NCBI GenBank assembly: GCA_016200005.1
Contig: JACQFP010000047.1
Location: 62,001-126,000, forward strand
DNA: 64,000 bases
Source: Verrucomicrobiota bacterium
GTDB taxonomy: Bacteria; Verrucomicrobiota; Verrucomicrobiia; Limisphaerales; PALSA-1396
Direction: 5' to 3'
Shown here: one piece after another, positions 7,661-17,285 of the stretch
Numbering within the stretch: the first letter of the stretch is position 1
Layout: every line of letters begins with the position of its first letter
Translations under genes and position numbers: made by a program
The notes under the pieces: generated by a model
What the model was told of the DNA's origin: nothing
Database searches by the model: none
What the model saw: only the letters and a program-made list of their open reading frames with translations

Positions 7661-10660
7661 ATGCGGATTCGCCGCACAGCCATTTTCACGGCGCTTTTCT
7701 CGGTCCTGGGTTCGATCACCCCTCGCGCCGCCGAAAGCCCGCTTGCCGCGGTCTTCACCGATCAACTGCCGGGGCACGACGCAACTCTGAGCCGCGAGAT
7801 TGCCACGCAGGTTGCCGGGGCGGGATACCGCGTCCAATTCATAGGCGTCGCGACGCTCACCAACAGCTCCGCGCTCTCCACGCAGAAGCTCGACCTGCTC
7901 GTGTTGCCCGGCGCGCGATCGCTGCCGGCCGTCGCCGCGCCCGCCGTCGAGAATTATCTCCATCAAGGCGGTGATTTGCTCGCGCTGGGTCTGCCGGCGT
8001 GGGAGGACGCACTGTTCGAGTTGAATGCGAGATGGCTTTCGCGCGCGAACTTTGAGGCCGGTATTGCGGCGCAAAAGCCCGAGCAAATCCTGTTCGATTT
8101 TGCGAAGGCCGACCTAGGCCAGTGGCGGCGCGCGAGCGACAATCCTGGCACACACACAAGTCACGAAATCGTCGCGAGCGAGGGTGGCAACACTTTGCAT
8201 GTCGTGATCGCGAAACTTACGGGTTGGGACACGTTCATGAGTCCGCCGTTGACGAACGCCTTTCCCCCGGGCCACACGCTCACCTGTTTTCGCGCCAAGG
8301 GCGGACTGCGGACAAAGCAACTTGCTCTTGAATGGACGGAGTCCGACAGCTCGCGCTGGATTGCGACCGTGGAATTGACGACGGAATGGAAAAACTACGC
8401 GCTGACACCCGAGGCATTCAAGGCGTGGGAGCCGCCGCCAAGCCGGCGCGGCAAACAGGAACGTTTTCAACCCAGGAATGCCGCGCGCTTTGTCGTGGGT
8501 CTGGCACATTCGCACACGCCGCAGGTGGGCGAGCAAAATGATTACTGGTTCGCCGGTCTTGGTACCGCGCGGAGTCCGTTTGGCGAGGCCAGTCTCCCGG
8601 ACGAAATCAAATCGCCGCACCTAGAATCGGTGTCGCCAGGCTATTTGTTTTTTCCAATCGCCACGAACGTTGTGATTTGTGAAGCGAACGGGACGTCGGC
8701 TTTCCGCGCGCATTGGGAATCCGCCACGGCCGGAACAACCGCATCGCCTGGCCTGCATCCACGTCCGCGCGGAGTGGGGTTCAATCAATACCGGCAATAT
8801 CGCTGGGAACCATTGCTGGAAGCCCACGATGCCGCGACCGATGATTACCGCGGAGCGGTCGCGGCGCTTTTGGTTCACGTGCAGCCACCATTTCGCGGCG
8901 GGGTTTGGGCAACGTTTACCCCGTCTGAGGCGGGCTTTTATCGGCAACCGCTTGTAACGAATTGTCTGCGGCAAACGCTCGCCCGCATGAGACGTGGAGT
9001 TTTTCTGGCCGAAGGCGGCGCGGAATTTTTCACGACATTTCCAGATCAGCGCTTCAGCGTCGGGGCGCGCGCGGCGAACTTCGGACGCGAGGCCGCGACG
9101 AATCTTTCCGTTTCGGTGGAATTCTGCGATGAGCACGAGAAGAGCAATCGAGCGGTGAAGCAAGCGAAGTTCGCGCTCGCTCCCGGGGCGCAGCATACGG
9201 TCGAAGAGATAACGCAACTTCAGAACAACGAGGAAAACCATGTGCACGTTACGCTGCGCGCGGGTGATGTTGTGGTTGATTCGTTGAGCCACGAGATTGG
9301 CATCTGGCAACCGAAGCCGAAGCCGGAATTTATCGAGGCGCGCGACGGTGGCTTCTGGCTGCGCGGAAAGCCTTGGGAGATCAATGGCGTGAATTACATG
9401 CCGTCGAGCGGCATCGGATTAGCGAACTGGCAGCACTTCGAACACTGGGTTGGCCGCGGCGCGTACGATCCTGAAATCATCGAGCGCGATTTGCGCCGGA
9501 TGCAGGCGATGAATCTTAATGCGGTGAGCGTGTTCATCCACCACGAGTCGCTCGGCGCCCAACACATGCTGGATTTCCTGCGCCGTTGCCAAGCGCACGG
9601 CGTGCGCGTCAATCTTTCGCTTCGCCCTGGCACGCCGCTGGATTTTCGGTGGAACGAAATCCGGGAGTTGATCGAGCATTACCGACTTGCCCAGAATGAC
9701 ACCGTGTTTGCTTACGATCTCGCTTGGGAGCCGCGGCATGAACCGTCGGCGTTGAAATCGGATTACGTGAAACCTTGGTCGGAATGGGTGCAAAAACGCC
9801 TCGGCAGCGTGGATGCGGCGCGAAAGGCTTGGGGCGTGGGCGAGGAATTCAAATTTGAAATGTCAGATTTGAAATCACTTCCATCGCCGCCGATGAAATG
9901 GTTTACGCAGGACGGTCCGTGGCGAAAGCTCGTGGCGGATTACCGGTTGTTCCTCGACGACTTGCTGCGCGAAAAATACGCCGAGGCGCGGCGACTGGTG
10001 AAGTCCATTGACCCGAATCACGCCGTCAGCTTTCGCATGCAGCACGCGGGCGACCCGACTTTCAACTGGGACGCTTTTCTGCCCTACGATTTTTACGGAC
10101 TGGCCGACGCGGTGGACATCTGGGAGTCGGAAGCCTACGGGCGCATCGGCGATTGGGAGCGGGTGAAGCCCGGTCGCTTCACCGCCGACTACGCGCGGCT
10201 GTGTGATGCCAGAAAGCCAATTGTCTGGGCGGAGATGGGCCACTCGGTTTGGAACAACCAGACGATGTCGCCGTCGGTCGAGCAACTGGATTTTCAAGCA
10301 CGCTACTTCCACGATTTTTACCGGATGATGACCGAGTCCGGCGCGGACGGGATTTTCTTCTGGTGGTATCCGGGCGGCTACCGGCTGAACGAACGCAGCG
10401 ATTTCGGCATCATCAACCCCGACGGCACTGACCGGCCGGTGACACGAATCATCCGCGACGAAGGCGGAACATTCCTCAAGGCTCGCAAGACCGGCACGAA
10501 ACCGGATTACTGGATTTCTGTGGATCGCGACCGAGATGCGCGCGGGCTGTTTGGCATTTACGAAACGGTCAAGGACGAATACTGGAAAGCCATCGCCGCC
10601 GGAAAAACACCCGGACTTAAATGGACGAAGCAACCTGGACAACCTGCGACAGCGCCATGA
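7661..10660 (+). CDS. Secreted clan GH-A-type glycoside hydrolase with N-terminal accessory domains
   Basis: 999 residues from ATG 7661, chosen because a signal peptide (RRTAIFTALFSVLGSITPRA) starts there. Residues of about 25-130 resemble a glutamine-amidotransferase-like domain (LLVLPGARSLPAV, YLHQGGDLLALGLP). A beta-sandwich binding region follows. The C-terminal 430 residues form a (beta/alpha)8 barrel: WEINGVNYMPSSG, ERDLRRMQAMNLNAVSVF, VFAYDLAWEPRHE (likely acid/base Glu) and PIVWAEMGHS (likely nucleophile Glu), then DGIFFWWYPGGY. The specificity, for example beta-galactosidase or beta-mannosidase, cannot be read from the sequence. It stands on the same strand as the preceding DUF1080 gene. 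Confidence 0.82.
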   Translation: MRIRRTAIFTALFSVLGSITPRAAESPLAAVFTDQLPGHDATLSREIATQVAGAGYRVQFIGVATLTNSSALSTQKLDLLVLPGARSLPAVAAPAVENYLHQGGDLLALGLPAWEDALFELNARWLSRANFEAGIAAQKPEQILFDFAKADLGQWRRASDNPGTHTSHEIVASEGGNTLHVVIAKLTGWDTFMSPPLTNAFPPGHTLTCFRAKGGLRTKQLALEWTESDSSRWIATVELTTEWKNYALTPEAFKAWEPPPSRRGKQERFQPRNAARFVVGLAHSHTPQVGEQNDYWFAGLGTARSPFGEASLPDEIKSPHLESVSPGYLFFPIATNVVICEANGTSAFRAHWESATAGTTASPGLHPRPRGVGFNQYRQYRWEPLLEAHDAATDDYRGAVAALLVHVQPPFRGGVWATFTPSEAGFYRQPLVTNCLRQTLARMRRGVFLAEGGAEFFTTFPDQRFSVGARAANFGREAATNLSVSVEFCDEHEKSNRAVKQAKFALAPGAQHTVEEITQLQNNEENHVHVTLRAGDVVVDSLSHEIGIWQPKPKPEFIEARDGGFWLRGKPWEINGVNYMPSSGIGLANWQHFEHWVGRGAYDPEIIERDLRRMQAMNLNAVSVFIHHESLGAQHMLDFLRRCQAHGVRVNLSLRPGTPLDFRWNEIRELIEHYRLAQNDTVFAYDLAWEPRHEPSALKSDYVKPWSEWVQKRLGSVDAARKAWGVGEEFKFEMSDLKSLPSPPMKWFTQDGPWRKLVADYRLFLDDLLREKYAEARRLVKSIDPNHAVSFRMQHAGDPTFNWDAFLPYDFYGLADAVDIWESEAYGRIGDWERVKPGRFTADYARLCDARKPIVWAEMGHSVWNNQTMSPSVEQLDFQARYFHDFYRMMTESGADGIFFWWYPGGYRLNERSDFGIINPDGTDRPVTRIIRDEGGTFLKARKTGTKPDYWISVDRDRDARGLFGIYETVKDEYWKAIAAGKTPGLKWTKQPGQPATAP

Positions 10661-10677
10661 ATTGAGCCTTCAATTCG

Positions 10678-12036
10678 TCACGACAAATACTTCGTCGGAA
10701 ACTTCCACGGCACGCGGTACTTCGGCACGGAGAGCTTCGCGGCTTCAGAGTCGCCGATAATTTTCTCCGTGGCGGGATCAAAGCGAATCGAGCGGCCCAG
10801 CTTGAGCGAGAGCAGGCTGAGCACAATCGGTACGTCCACATGCGTGTGGTAGAAAACGCTGGCGCTGGGTTGCTGGCGCGACTTGATGCAATTGAGCCAC
10901 TCCCGCTCGTGGCCGGGCGACGCCGGAATCGAGTGCGGCGGCGGTTGCATGTCTTTCATCGCGTCACCTTCGGGCACGATCTTGAACATGCCGTAGTTCG
11001 CATACATCGTCCCGTTGACGCCGTGGAAGTAAATGCCGAGACGGCGGTCCGGTTTGGGGTCGCCTTCCAAGTCGAACCCGTAACTGTTGGTGAGCGACGA
11101 CATCCACGTCATCGTGCACTTCGGGTATTGCCAGAGGACTTCGTGGTGATCGTAAGCGTCGCCGTCGTCCTTGACGATGAACCGGCCGCCCGCGGAGCTG
11201 GTGATGAGGGGATACCCCAGCTCCAGCGCCCAGACGGGCAGATCAATGATGTGCGGCGCCATGCCGGGCGTCCAACCGCCGCTGTAAGCCATCCACGAAC
11301 CGTGCTCATAGGCGCTGCTCGCCAAGGAGCGGTTATACGGAATCAGCGGGGCCGGCCCGCACCAGAGGTCCCAATTCATTCCCGGGGGTAGTGGGTTTGC
11401 CCTGGAGATGCCAATGCCGGCGGGCGTCTGGTTCATCACGTTGAACGTGCGCACCGTGCCAATGGCGCCCAGGTTTCCGCTGCGGATATATTCCACGACA
11501 CTGCGATAATTTTCCGTGGCGTGAATTTGCGTCCCGATCTGGCAGATGATGTCGTGGTGCTTGACCGCGTTTCGCACGGCGAGACTTTCCCCTAGATGGA
11601 GTGTCATCGGCTTTTGGAGGTAAATGTCCTTTCCCGCTTCGCACGCGGCGATGGCGTGCAGGCAATGCCAGTGTGGCGGGGTGGCGATGATGACGGCGTC
11701 GAGGTCGGGCTGCTGGAGCATTTCGCGAAAATCTACGTAGCCTTTGCATGTCGGTTTGTAAGTCTCCACCGTGGCTTCGAGCCGGGCATCGAACACGTCA
11801 CATGCCGCCGTGACCACGACATCCGGCTCGCGAGCGCAGATGCCGAGGTTGGCGCGGCCCATGCCGCCGCAACCGATGATGCCCAGGTGAATGCGGCTGT
11901 TGGGCGACGGCTTGCGTGCCGATTTTCGTTTGGCAGCGAACGCCAGGTGCGGCAACGCGAAACCCATGACGGTAATCGTCGCAGCCTTTTGAATGAATTC
12001 GCGACGCGTGGTGGCGATGGTTGGTTCGATTTTCAT
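10678..12036 (-). CDS. Tat-exported Gfo/Idh/MocA family oxidoreductase
   Basis: 452 residues. The N-terminus carries a twin-arginine signal (TRREFIQKAATITVMGFALP, Arg 11-12), so the protein is exported folded. The NAD(P)-binding motif is GIIGCGGMG. The family lysine lies in DIYLQKPMTLHLGESL, where EKP is usual and QKP is seen here. The C-terminal half has the expected YHxHVD-type histidine (YHTHVDVPI) and substrate-pocket segments (SSLTNSYGFDLEGD). Secreted members act on glycosides or polyols, often oxidising C3. It lies 24 bases after the DUF6807 gene on the same strand, so the two probably form an operon. It ends 17 bases from the convergent hydrolase. Confidence 0.9.
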   Translation of the reverse strand: MKIEPTIATTRREFIQKAATITVMGFALPHLAFAAKRKSARKPSPNSRIHLGIIGCGGMGRANLGICAREPDVVVTAACDVFDARLEATVETYKPTCKGYVDFREMLQQPDLDAVIIATPPHWHCLHAIAACEAGKDIYLQKPMTLHLGESLAVRNAVKHHDIICQIGTQIHATENYRSVVEYIRSGNLGAIGTVRTFNVMNQTPAGIGISRANPLPPGMNWDLWCGPAPLIPYNRSLASSAYEHGSWMAYSGGWTPGMAPHIIDLPVWALELGYPLITSSAGGRFIVKDDGDAYDHHEVLWQYPKCTMTWMSSLTNSYGFDLEGDPKPDRRLGIYFHGVNGTMYANYGMFKIVPEGDAMKDMQPPPHSIPASPGHEREWLNCIKSRQQPSASVFYHTHVDVPIVLSLLSLKLGRSIRFDPATEKIIGDSEAAKLSVPKYRVPWKFPTKYLS

Positions 12037-12060
12037 AATGACCTTTGGAGTTTTGAGTGT

Positions 12061-13320
12061 TCAGCGGTTTGGAAAATAAGTTGGCGCGAGCGAAGCGTGG
12101 TAAGCGCGCCAATGCGCCGCGCAGTTTTCTTCGCTGGCTTGCGCGCCGCGATGCAGCCACAAACGGAAACGCAGGACCAGTGGTTCGCCTTTCTTCAATT
12201 CATAGCGCGTTCCACTCGCTGGGAACGTGGGCTGAAACCAGTTCAACTCCGGGAACTTCACCCAGTCCCCTGGGTAATCGGGGTTCGCGTTGTGTTGCAG
12301 AACCACGATTGCTGAAGGCCGCGCTGCACCACCGAACTTGCCGGAAAGTTCGGCCCACGCCGTGCGTGGCGTGGCATTCGTCGGATCGGTATGAAAGATG
12401 ATTTCCTGCTCAGCGACCATCGCCAGACGGATGTTTAGCCCGCCGTAGTGGAGCGTCCCGCGACGAGCGAGCGACACGGGCTCGTTCAGCGCGGTGAACT
12501 GGAATTCGAGATCAACGACCCGCTCATCCGCAGTGGCGCGGTACGCGCGGATTATGGCGCGCTCGTGAACAATCGATTCGCCGCTCTCCCATTTCCAAAC
12601 GTTCTCGGCTTCGATCTGCGCGAAGACCGGACCGCTGGTCCCGCTGCATTTGCCGGTGGGTTTGGCGAAGACCTTTTGCAGCGCGTGCAGATCACCGCGC
12701 TGCCCGCGCCAGTCCACCTCCGGCCAGGCCCAGTAAACGCCACGATGATGAGGATGGTCCACGGACCAGTCCTTGGTGAGCGTTTCGCCGTCGAGACCGA
12801 AGAGCGGATGGATATAATCGCTACGGGCGCGGGCGTAAATGCGGCTGGCCGAAGCGACATTAGTCATCAAGTCGCCGGGTTCAATCGTCGCGTAGTTGTA
12901 GCGAAGAACTGGCTGGCCTGCCTCGGTGATGTCGAACTCACCACTGGCCGCGTCCTGTTTCGCGCGCATGTCCGGGTTGGTTGCCCGACGACTTTCCTGA
13001 AACTGGAAATGACGTTTGCCTTTCGGTCCGGGCGGCATGAGCCAGCAGAGGCGCGCCGACGCGCGGACTTCGCCCGCGACAAGAAGTTGCACCGGCACGA
13101 CCGACCCGGCTAATGATGACGCCGGCCCAAGCTCGCGAAGCCCCAACCGTCCTTCGACAGCCGCGACCTGTTCGCTCTTGCTCAACTTGACAGTAGCCGC
13201 AACCGGCGCGTGGGTTTTGCTCAGTGCGCCGTCAGAATCATTGACGACGGTCTCGGCGCCGCTGGCAGCGATGGCGGTGAGGATTGCCAGAAAGAAGCCC
13301 CTGCAGAATTGCGTGCTCAT
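12061..13320 (-). CDS. DUF6807 (PmoA-family) secreted protein
   Basis: 419 residues with a signal peptide (GFFLAILTAIAASGAE). The family hallmark is seen in the middle and C-terminal half: VLRYNYATIEPGD, SDYIHPLFGLDGETLTKDW, DHPHHRGVYWAWPEV, then LHYGGLNIRLA and a final LWLHRG. Proteins of this type are named after a methane-oxygenase PmoA annotation, but there is no evidence for that activity. They usually accompany sugar oxidoreductases in Planctomycetes and Verrucomicrobia. Here the downstream neighbour is a Gfo/Idh/MocA enzyme, consistent with a role in carbohydrate or polyol metabolism. Confidence 0.85.
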   Translation of the reverse strand: MSTQFCRGFFLAILTAIAASGAETVVNDSDGALSKTHAPVAATVKLSKSEQVAAVEGRLGLRELGPASSLAGSVVPVQLLVAGEVRASARLCWLMPPGPKGKRHFQFQESRRATNPDMRAKQDAASGEFDITEAGQPVLRYNYATIEPGDLMTNVASASRIYARARSDYIHPLFGLDGETLTKDWSVDHPHHRGVYWAWPEVDWRGQRGDLHALQKVFAKPTGKCSGTSGPVFAQIEAENVWKWESGESIVHERAIIRAYRATADERVVDLEFQFTALNEPVSLARRGTLHYGGLNIRLAMVAEQEIIFHTDPTNATPRTAWAELSGKFGGAARPSAIVVLQHNANPDYPGDWVKFPELNWFQPTFPASGTRYELKKGEPLVLRFRLWLHRGAQASEENCAAHWRAYHASLAPTYFPNR

Positions 13321-13716
13321 CGTCGTGAAGATTATCGCGGCCAGCCTGATTTAGAGACCGGATGCGCTGCGTGTCGAGCGGAATTCCAGGTTGCTTTCCG
13401 GACAGCTTTGGTGGGCGGACAATCCTCAATTCCGTGAACACGAGATTTCCCGCGCCCGCCCGGAGGTCACTTTCCCGCCGGGCTTTGAAGGCGTCGAGAT
13501 ATTGACGCGGACGTTGTTGCTTGCGAGTGGGAACAATCTGTTGTTTGCTCCTGAATCGCCTCAGGTTGACTTGCGACTGCTCAAGAACCGAAGACATAAT
13601 ATGTTTTCTAGCGACTCACTCCGGCAGACGCGCCGGTCAGGCCACTGTTGTTCATCGGCTGCCGGCGCAACAGAGTCGCGAGGACTGTCGTGCCTTGGGG
13701 AGGAAAGGAGAGTGAG
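13321..13716. other. Divergent intergenic region, no confident gene
   Basis: About 400 bases between the DUF6807 gene and the GH42-like gene. Short frames are open on both strands, but none has a recognisable motif or a good ribosome-binding site. The region ends with a clear Shine-Dalgarno (GGAAAGGAG, 13702-13710) that sets the start of the downstream gene at 13717. Confidence 0.55.
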
Positions 13717-16575
13717 ATGAAAATTCGTAGCTGGCTTTGCCTCGGTTCATTGTGCTTGTGGTTGCTGCCCGACGGGACGTTTTCGCCCCGTGGTATAGCA
13801 GGATCCGCTACCTCGGAGGTCCGCAAAGTGTTTATTCCACGGGGCGAGGTGACGCGGCAGCAGTTGGACCTCTGGCTGGATTCAAACGTGCATGACTGGC
13901 GCTGGCATCTGGGCGAAGTGCCCGGCGCCGAGCGACCTGAGTTTAAGGATACAACATGGGAACTCGTTGATTTGGGTTTCAAGTGGTGGCCGCACGATTC
14001 CACCGGCTGGTTCCGCACCCGCATTACCGTTCCAGAAACGATCAACGGAATTCCCATCAAGGGCGGGACCATTCGCATGAAAGCCGGCGTGGATAACGGC
14101 GCCAAAGCGTATGTGAACGGCGCGCTGAAACAAGAGTTTGAATGGTCGAAAGGCGATTTTATCCTGACGGACAAGGCGCAACCCGGCCAGATCATTACGG
14201 TGGCGCTTCATGCCGTTAACCGGCCGGGGTCCGGCAGCTTGTTGGAAGCCTCGCTGGTGAACGGTCCCGGCGAGACGTTGGTGGACGGCTTGCGCGGATT
14301 GGTGAAGGACCTCACCGCGGCCTTGGAGGATGGGGAATACGTGCCCGCGGCGGAGACGGCTCATTGGCAGAAGCTGGTGAATGAATCGCTCCAAACCCTG
14401 GACCTTGCGGCGTACCGATCCTCCAACCGCGACACTTTTCTGGCTTCTGTTGAAAAGGCGCGGGCAATCCTGTTGTCAGATCGCGCCACGGTGGGGGAAC
14501 GCTTGAAGAAGACTGCTGAAAACCTAGAGACATTGAAAGGAAAGATCCGACAGGAACGCGCGGCGGGCGCGCAAATGGCATATCCCGCCGCCGATGCGCG
14601 CGTCGTGGAAGGTTTTTTGCGCTACGTGCGTGATGATCTGGCGGAAATCCATTCGGGACACAAACTCCGTGGACTCAAAGGCGCGGCGTACATCGACCGG
14701 CTTTGCCTGGAGGCGCTGAAAGAAGTTCTGGTCAGGGACGCACCAGTACCGCAGTACCGAACAGGGCCCTCCAAAATCCGCGTCGGAGCATTCTGGCAAA
14801 ACGATCGCCCGGTGTACTTCACAGGCGTCGGCCACTTCGGCCAAGTGCGCGAGGACATTCCCATCCTGAACGACTACGGTTTGAACATCATCCAGATCGA
14901 GATGGGGCCGGCAAATGGCCTGCCGACGCCCGACACGGTTGATGTGGAAGCCATTCGCCAGAATGTTGTTCAGTGGCTGGATCAGGCGGCGGCTCACAAC
15001 GTGGCGGTGAACCTGTTGATTTCGCCGCATTATTTCCCCAAGTGGGCGTTCGATGCGGACCCCGCGCATCAGCAGTGCGGGCACGGCTTCGTGAAGTTTT
15101 GCATCGAAGCGCCGAACACGCGGGTGGTGATGGAGAAATGGCTGGACGCGCTGATGCCGCTGATCGCGCATCATCCGGCGCTGCACAGTATCTGCCTCTC
15201 GAACGAACCGCAGTACCAGGGGCGGTGCGCGTATGAGCGGGCAGCCTTTCAAAAGTGGCTGAAAGCCAAATGGGGTTCCATCCGCAAAGCCAACAAAGTT
15301 TACGGCACGCAGTTTCGGCGATTTGAGGATATTGACCTGCCGCAGGACGCGTCGCACTACGGTTTGTATTTTGATCGGTGGCGTTTCAACCAGGACCGCT
15401 TCGTGGTGTTTCATGAAATGCTGCGCGAGCGCATCCGCCGATACGCTCCGGACTTGCCCGTTCATGCGAAGGTGATGTCGCACGCTTTCGAGGATCCGGG
15501 CCGGTTCGAGGTGGGGATTGATTACGAACGCTTCGCCCAGCTTGATCGCATCGCGGGCAATGATTGCGTCGTGGAGTTTACCGGCGAACACCGGAGCGAA
15601 TACGCGTGCGACTGGCAGACCATGGCGATGAATTACACACTGCAACATTCGGCGGCGCCGGACAGCCCGATTTTTAATTCCGAAAACCACCTGATCGGCG
15701 ATGGCGACACGCGCTACATTCCGGAAAGCTACATCCGGACGGTGTTCTGGCAGGAGGCGCTGCATGGTCAGGGCGCGACAACGACCTGGGTGTGGGAGCG
15801 CGGACAGGGAGGAGACCTGGCGGAGAACATCTTGACGCGGGCGAATTGCGTGCGCGCGTTTGGTCGTGTAGCGCTTGACCTGCAACGGCTCGCCCCCGAG
15901 GTCCATGCGCTGAGCCAGGCCCCGGCCCAACTGGCCATCTTGTTTTCGTATTCGAGCCTGTTGCCCTCCAAGGATTACGTTGACGAGGCGCGGGCGGCAT
16001 TTGAAGGGGCGTATTTTGCTGACGTCACCAGCGATTTCGTCACTGAACGTCACATCGAATCGGGCAAGCTGGCGCGGTATAAACTGGTGGTGGTGCCGCG
16101 TGCGTCCCACGCGCCCGATCCGGTCGTAAAGGCATTCAACGAATACATCCGGGATGGCGGCACCGTGATGACTGTGGGCCGCTGCTTCACGCACGACGAG
16201 TATGGGCGCGTTCGGCAGAAGGCCCTTGTTCAGTCTGGCCGCGGCCGGCTGGTCACTTACCCGGCCCTGCTGACGGCGCATGCGTACCGGGATATTCTCG
16301 ACCGGCTCCTTGACGAGACGAAGATGGCGCGACTCGTCCGGATCGAAGGCGCCCACGGCGAACCAATCTGGGGCGTGAATGTGCGCGCCGTGGAAGAAAA
16401 CGGACGGCTGCTGATCAACCTGCTCAACCTGTCGCGGGAGCGCCAGCAGGTGCGTCTCGTAACGAAGCCTCCGGCCAAAAATGCACTCAATCTCATGGAC
16501 GGCAAGGAAATGGAAGTTCCGTTCACGCTTTCGCCGTTGGAACCGGTATTACTGGTGCGGAGGCCGAGATCGTGA
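13717..16575 (+). CDS. Secreted GH42-like beta-galactosidase
   Basis: 952 residues. ATG 13717 is chosen over the more upstream frame opening at 13648 because GGAAAGGAG lies seven bases before it and a signal peptide follows (WLCLGSLCLWLLPDGT). Residues of about 55-185 form a jelly-roll binding domain (WWPHDSTGWFRTRITVP, VDNGAKAYVNGAL). The barrel carries VYFTGVGHFGQVREDIPIL, HSICLSNEPQYQG (acid/base Glu in NEP) and SPIFNSENHLI (candidate nucleophile Glu). A flavodoxin-like trimerisation-type domain follows (LAILFSYSSLL, YKLVVVPRASH), then a small beta domain. This order is that of GH42 enzymes and relatives. The substrate is unproven. Confidence 0.85.
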   Translation: MKIRSWLCLGSLCLWLLPDGTFSPRGIAGSATSEVRKVFIPRGEVTRQQLDLWLDSNVHDWRWHLGEVPGAERPEFKDTTWELVDLGFKWWPHDSTGWFRTRITVPETINGIPIKGGTIRMKAGVDNGAKAYVNGALKQEFEWSKGDFILTDKAQPGQIITVALHAVNRPGSGSLLEASLVNGPGETLVDGLRGLVKDLTAALEDGEYVPAAETAHWQKLVNESLQTLDLAAYRSSNRDTFLASVEKARAILLSDRATVGERLKKTAENLETLKGKIRQERAAGAQMAYPAADARVVEGFLRYVRDDLAEIHSGHKLRGLKGAAYIDRLCLEALKEVLVRDAPVPQYRTGPSKIRVGAFWQNDRPVYFTGVGHFGQVREDIPILNDYGLNIIQIEMGPANGLPTPDTVDVEAIRQNVVQWLDQAAAHNVAVNLLISPHYFPKWAFDADPAHQQCGHGFVKFCIEAPNTRVVMEKWLDALMPLIAHHPALHSICLSNEPQYQGRCAYERAAFQKWLKAKWGSIRKANKVYGTQFRRFEDIDLPQDASHYGLYFDRWRFNQDRFVVFHEMLRERIRRYAPDLPVHAKVMSHAFEDPGRFEVGIDYERFAQLDRIAGNDCVVEFTGEHRSEYACDWQTMAMNYTLQHSAAPDSPIFNSENHLIGDGDTRYIPESYIRTVFWQEALHGQGATTTWVWERGQGGDLAENILTRANCVRAFGRVALDLQRLAPEVHALSQAPAQLAILFSYSSLLPSKDYVDEARAAFEGAYFADVTSDFVTERHIESGKLARYKLVVVPRASHAPDPVVKAFNEYIRDGGTVMTVGRCFTHDEYGRVRQKALVQSGRGRLVTYPALLTAHAYRDILDRLLDETKMARLVRIEGAHGEPIWGVNVRAVEENGRLLINLLNLSRERQQVRLVTKPPAKNALNLMDGKEMEVPFTLSPLEPVLLVRRPRS

Positions 16576-16949
16576 TCAGCGTGTGTAAGTATCATCGCGG
16601 GGATCGTGCTTGCGAACCACGGGGATGAATCGAAACGCGATCAAGGTCGCATACGGGCATCGCTTGGCAGTTCGCCGACTGGCTTTGCGAAGTCAACGAC
16701 CCAACTCAGAGGATGTTCACGCTCGTTGTTTCCGGCGGCAAGTTCGACACACCGCGCGGAGTTCCGAACTCCTGTCGCGCGTCCAACCACATCGTTGGGG
16801 CTCACTCCGGGTGATTTTTTCCGTGTTGGAGAGGAGAAACGGCGAATGACTCACGGCGAATTCGAGAGCACCACCCACCCGCCGAAGATTTTTCGGCGTT
16901 GACCCGCGCATCCTTTGGCGCGGATTTTATTCTGAACCGGGGGAAAGCT
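16576..16949. other. Intergenic region with a possible decayed reading frame
   Basis: About 370 bases without a credible intact gene. A plus-strand frame at about 16644-16760 reads WQFADWLCEVND and FTLVVSGGKFDTPRG before stopping. This faintly recalls the LSGGSTP region of 6-phosphogluconolactonase-type proteins and might be a remnant. I would not annotate it as a gene. Confidence 0.35.
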
Positions 16950-17114
16950 TCAGGACGGGTTTTCCGTCAATGCATTTCCCAATCGGATGTATTCGTTGAT
17001 TTTTCTACGTTCGTAACGATGTTTCTGGGCTTTCTTGGGGCGATTCTCCACTTTGCGGAAGGGATGTTTATTGTTCAATATGGCTTCCGTGATTACTTCC
17101 AACGTTTTCGTCAT
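16950..17114 (-). CDS. Small basic protein, 54 residues, unrecognised
   Basis: ATG 17114 is preceded by GAAAGGAAAGTGAGAT, a strong Shine-Dalgarno at good spacing. The product begins MTKTLEVITEAILNN and continues with a Lys/Arg/His-rich middle (VENRPKKAQKHRYERRK) before INEYIRLGNAL. It looks helical and positively charged, which could fit RNA or DNA binding. I do not recognise a family. It stands alone, with several hundred bases on either side that lack other genes. Confidence 0.5.
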   Translation of the reverse strand: MTKTLEVITEAILNNKHPFRKVENRPKKAQKHRYERRKINEYIRLGNALTENPS

Positions 17115-17285
17115 ATCTCACTTTCCTTTCTCGAACCAACTGACTCGAGCGTCATTGAAACCAGCTTCCGGCGCTCGCCAGCCGGGGCGAACGCACCGAC
17201 GGCTGGATGTTACTGCATAATTTGACCGGACACAAATTAAAAAGTTCAAAATCTCGAAATTCTTTTTGGTGAACCAGTCAGTCGA

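Noticed and set aside
12061-13320. Methane monooxygenase subunit
   Set aside because: The PmoA name for this family is historical. The protein is soluble and secreted, with no membrane helices or copper-site pattern of particulate methane monooxygenase.
14524-16356. A 610-residue minus-strand open frame opposite the GH42-like gene
   Set aside because: The plus strand encodes a clear secreted GH42-like enzyme with catalytic motifs; the antisense frame is a by-product.
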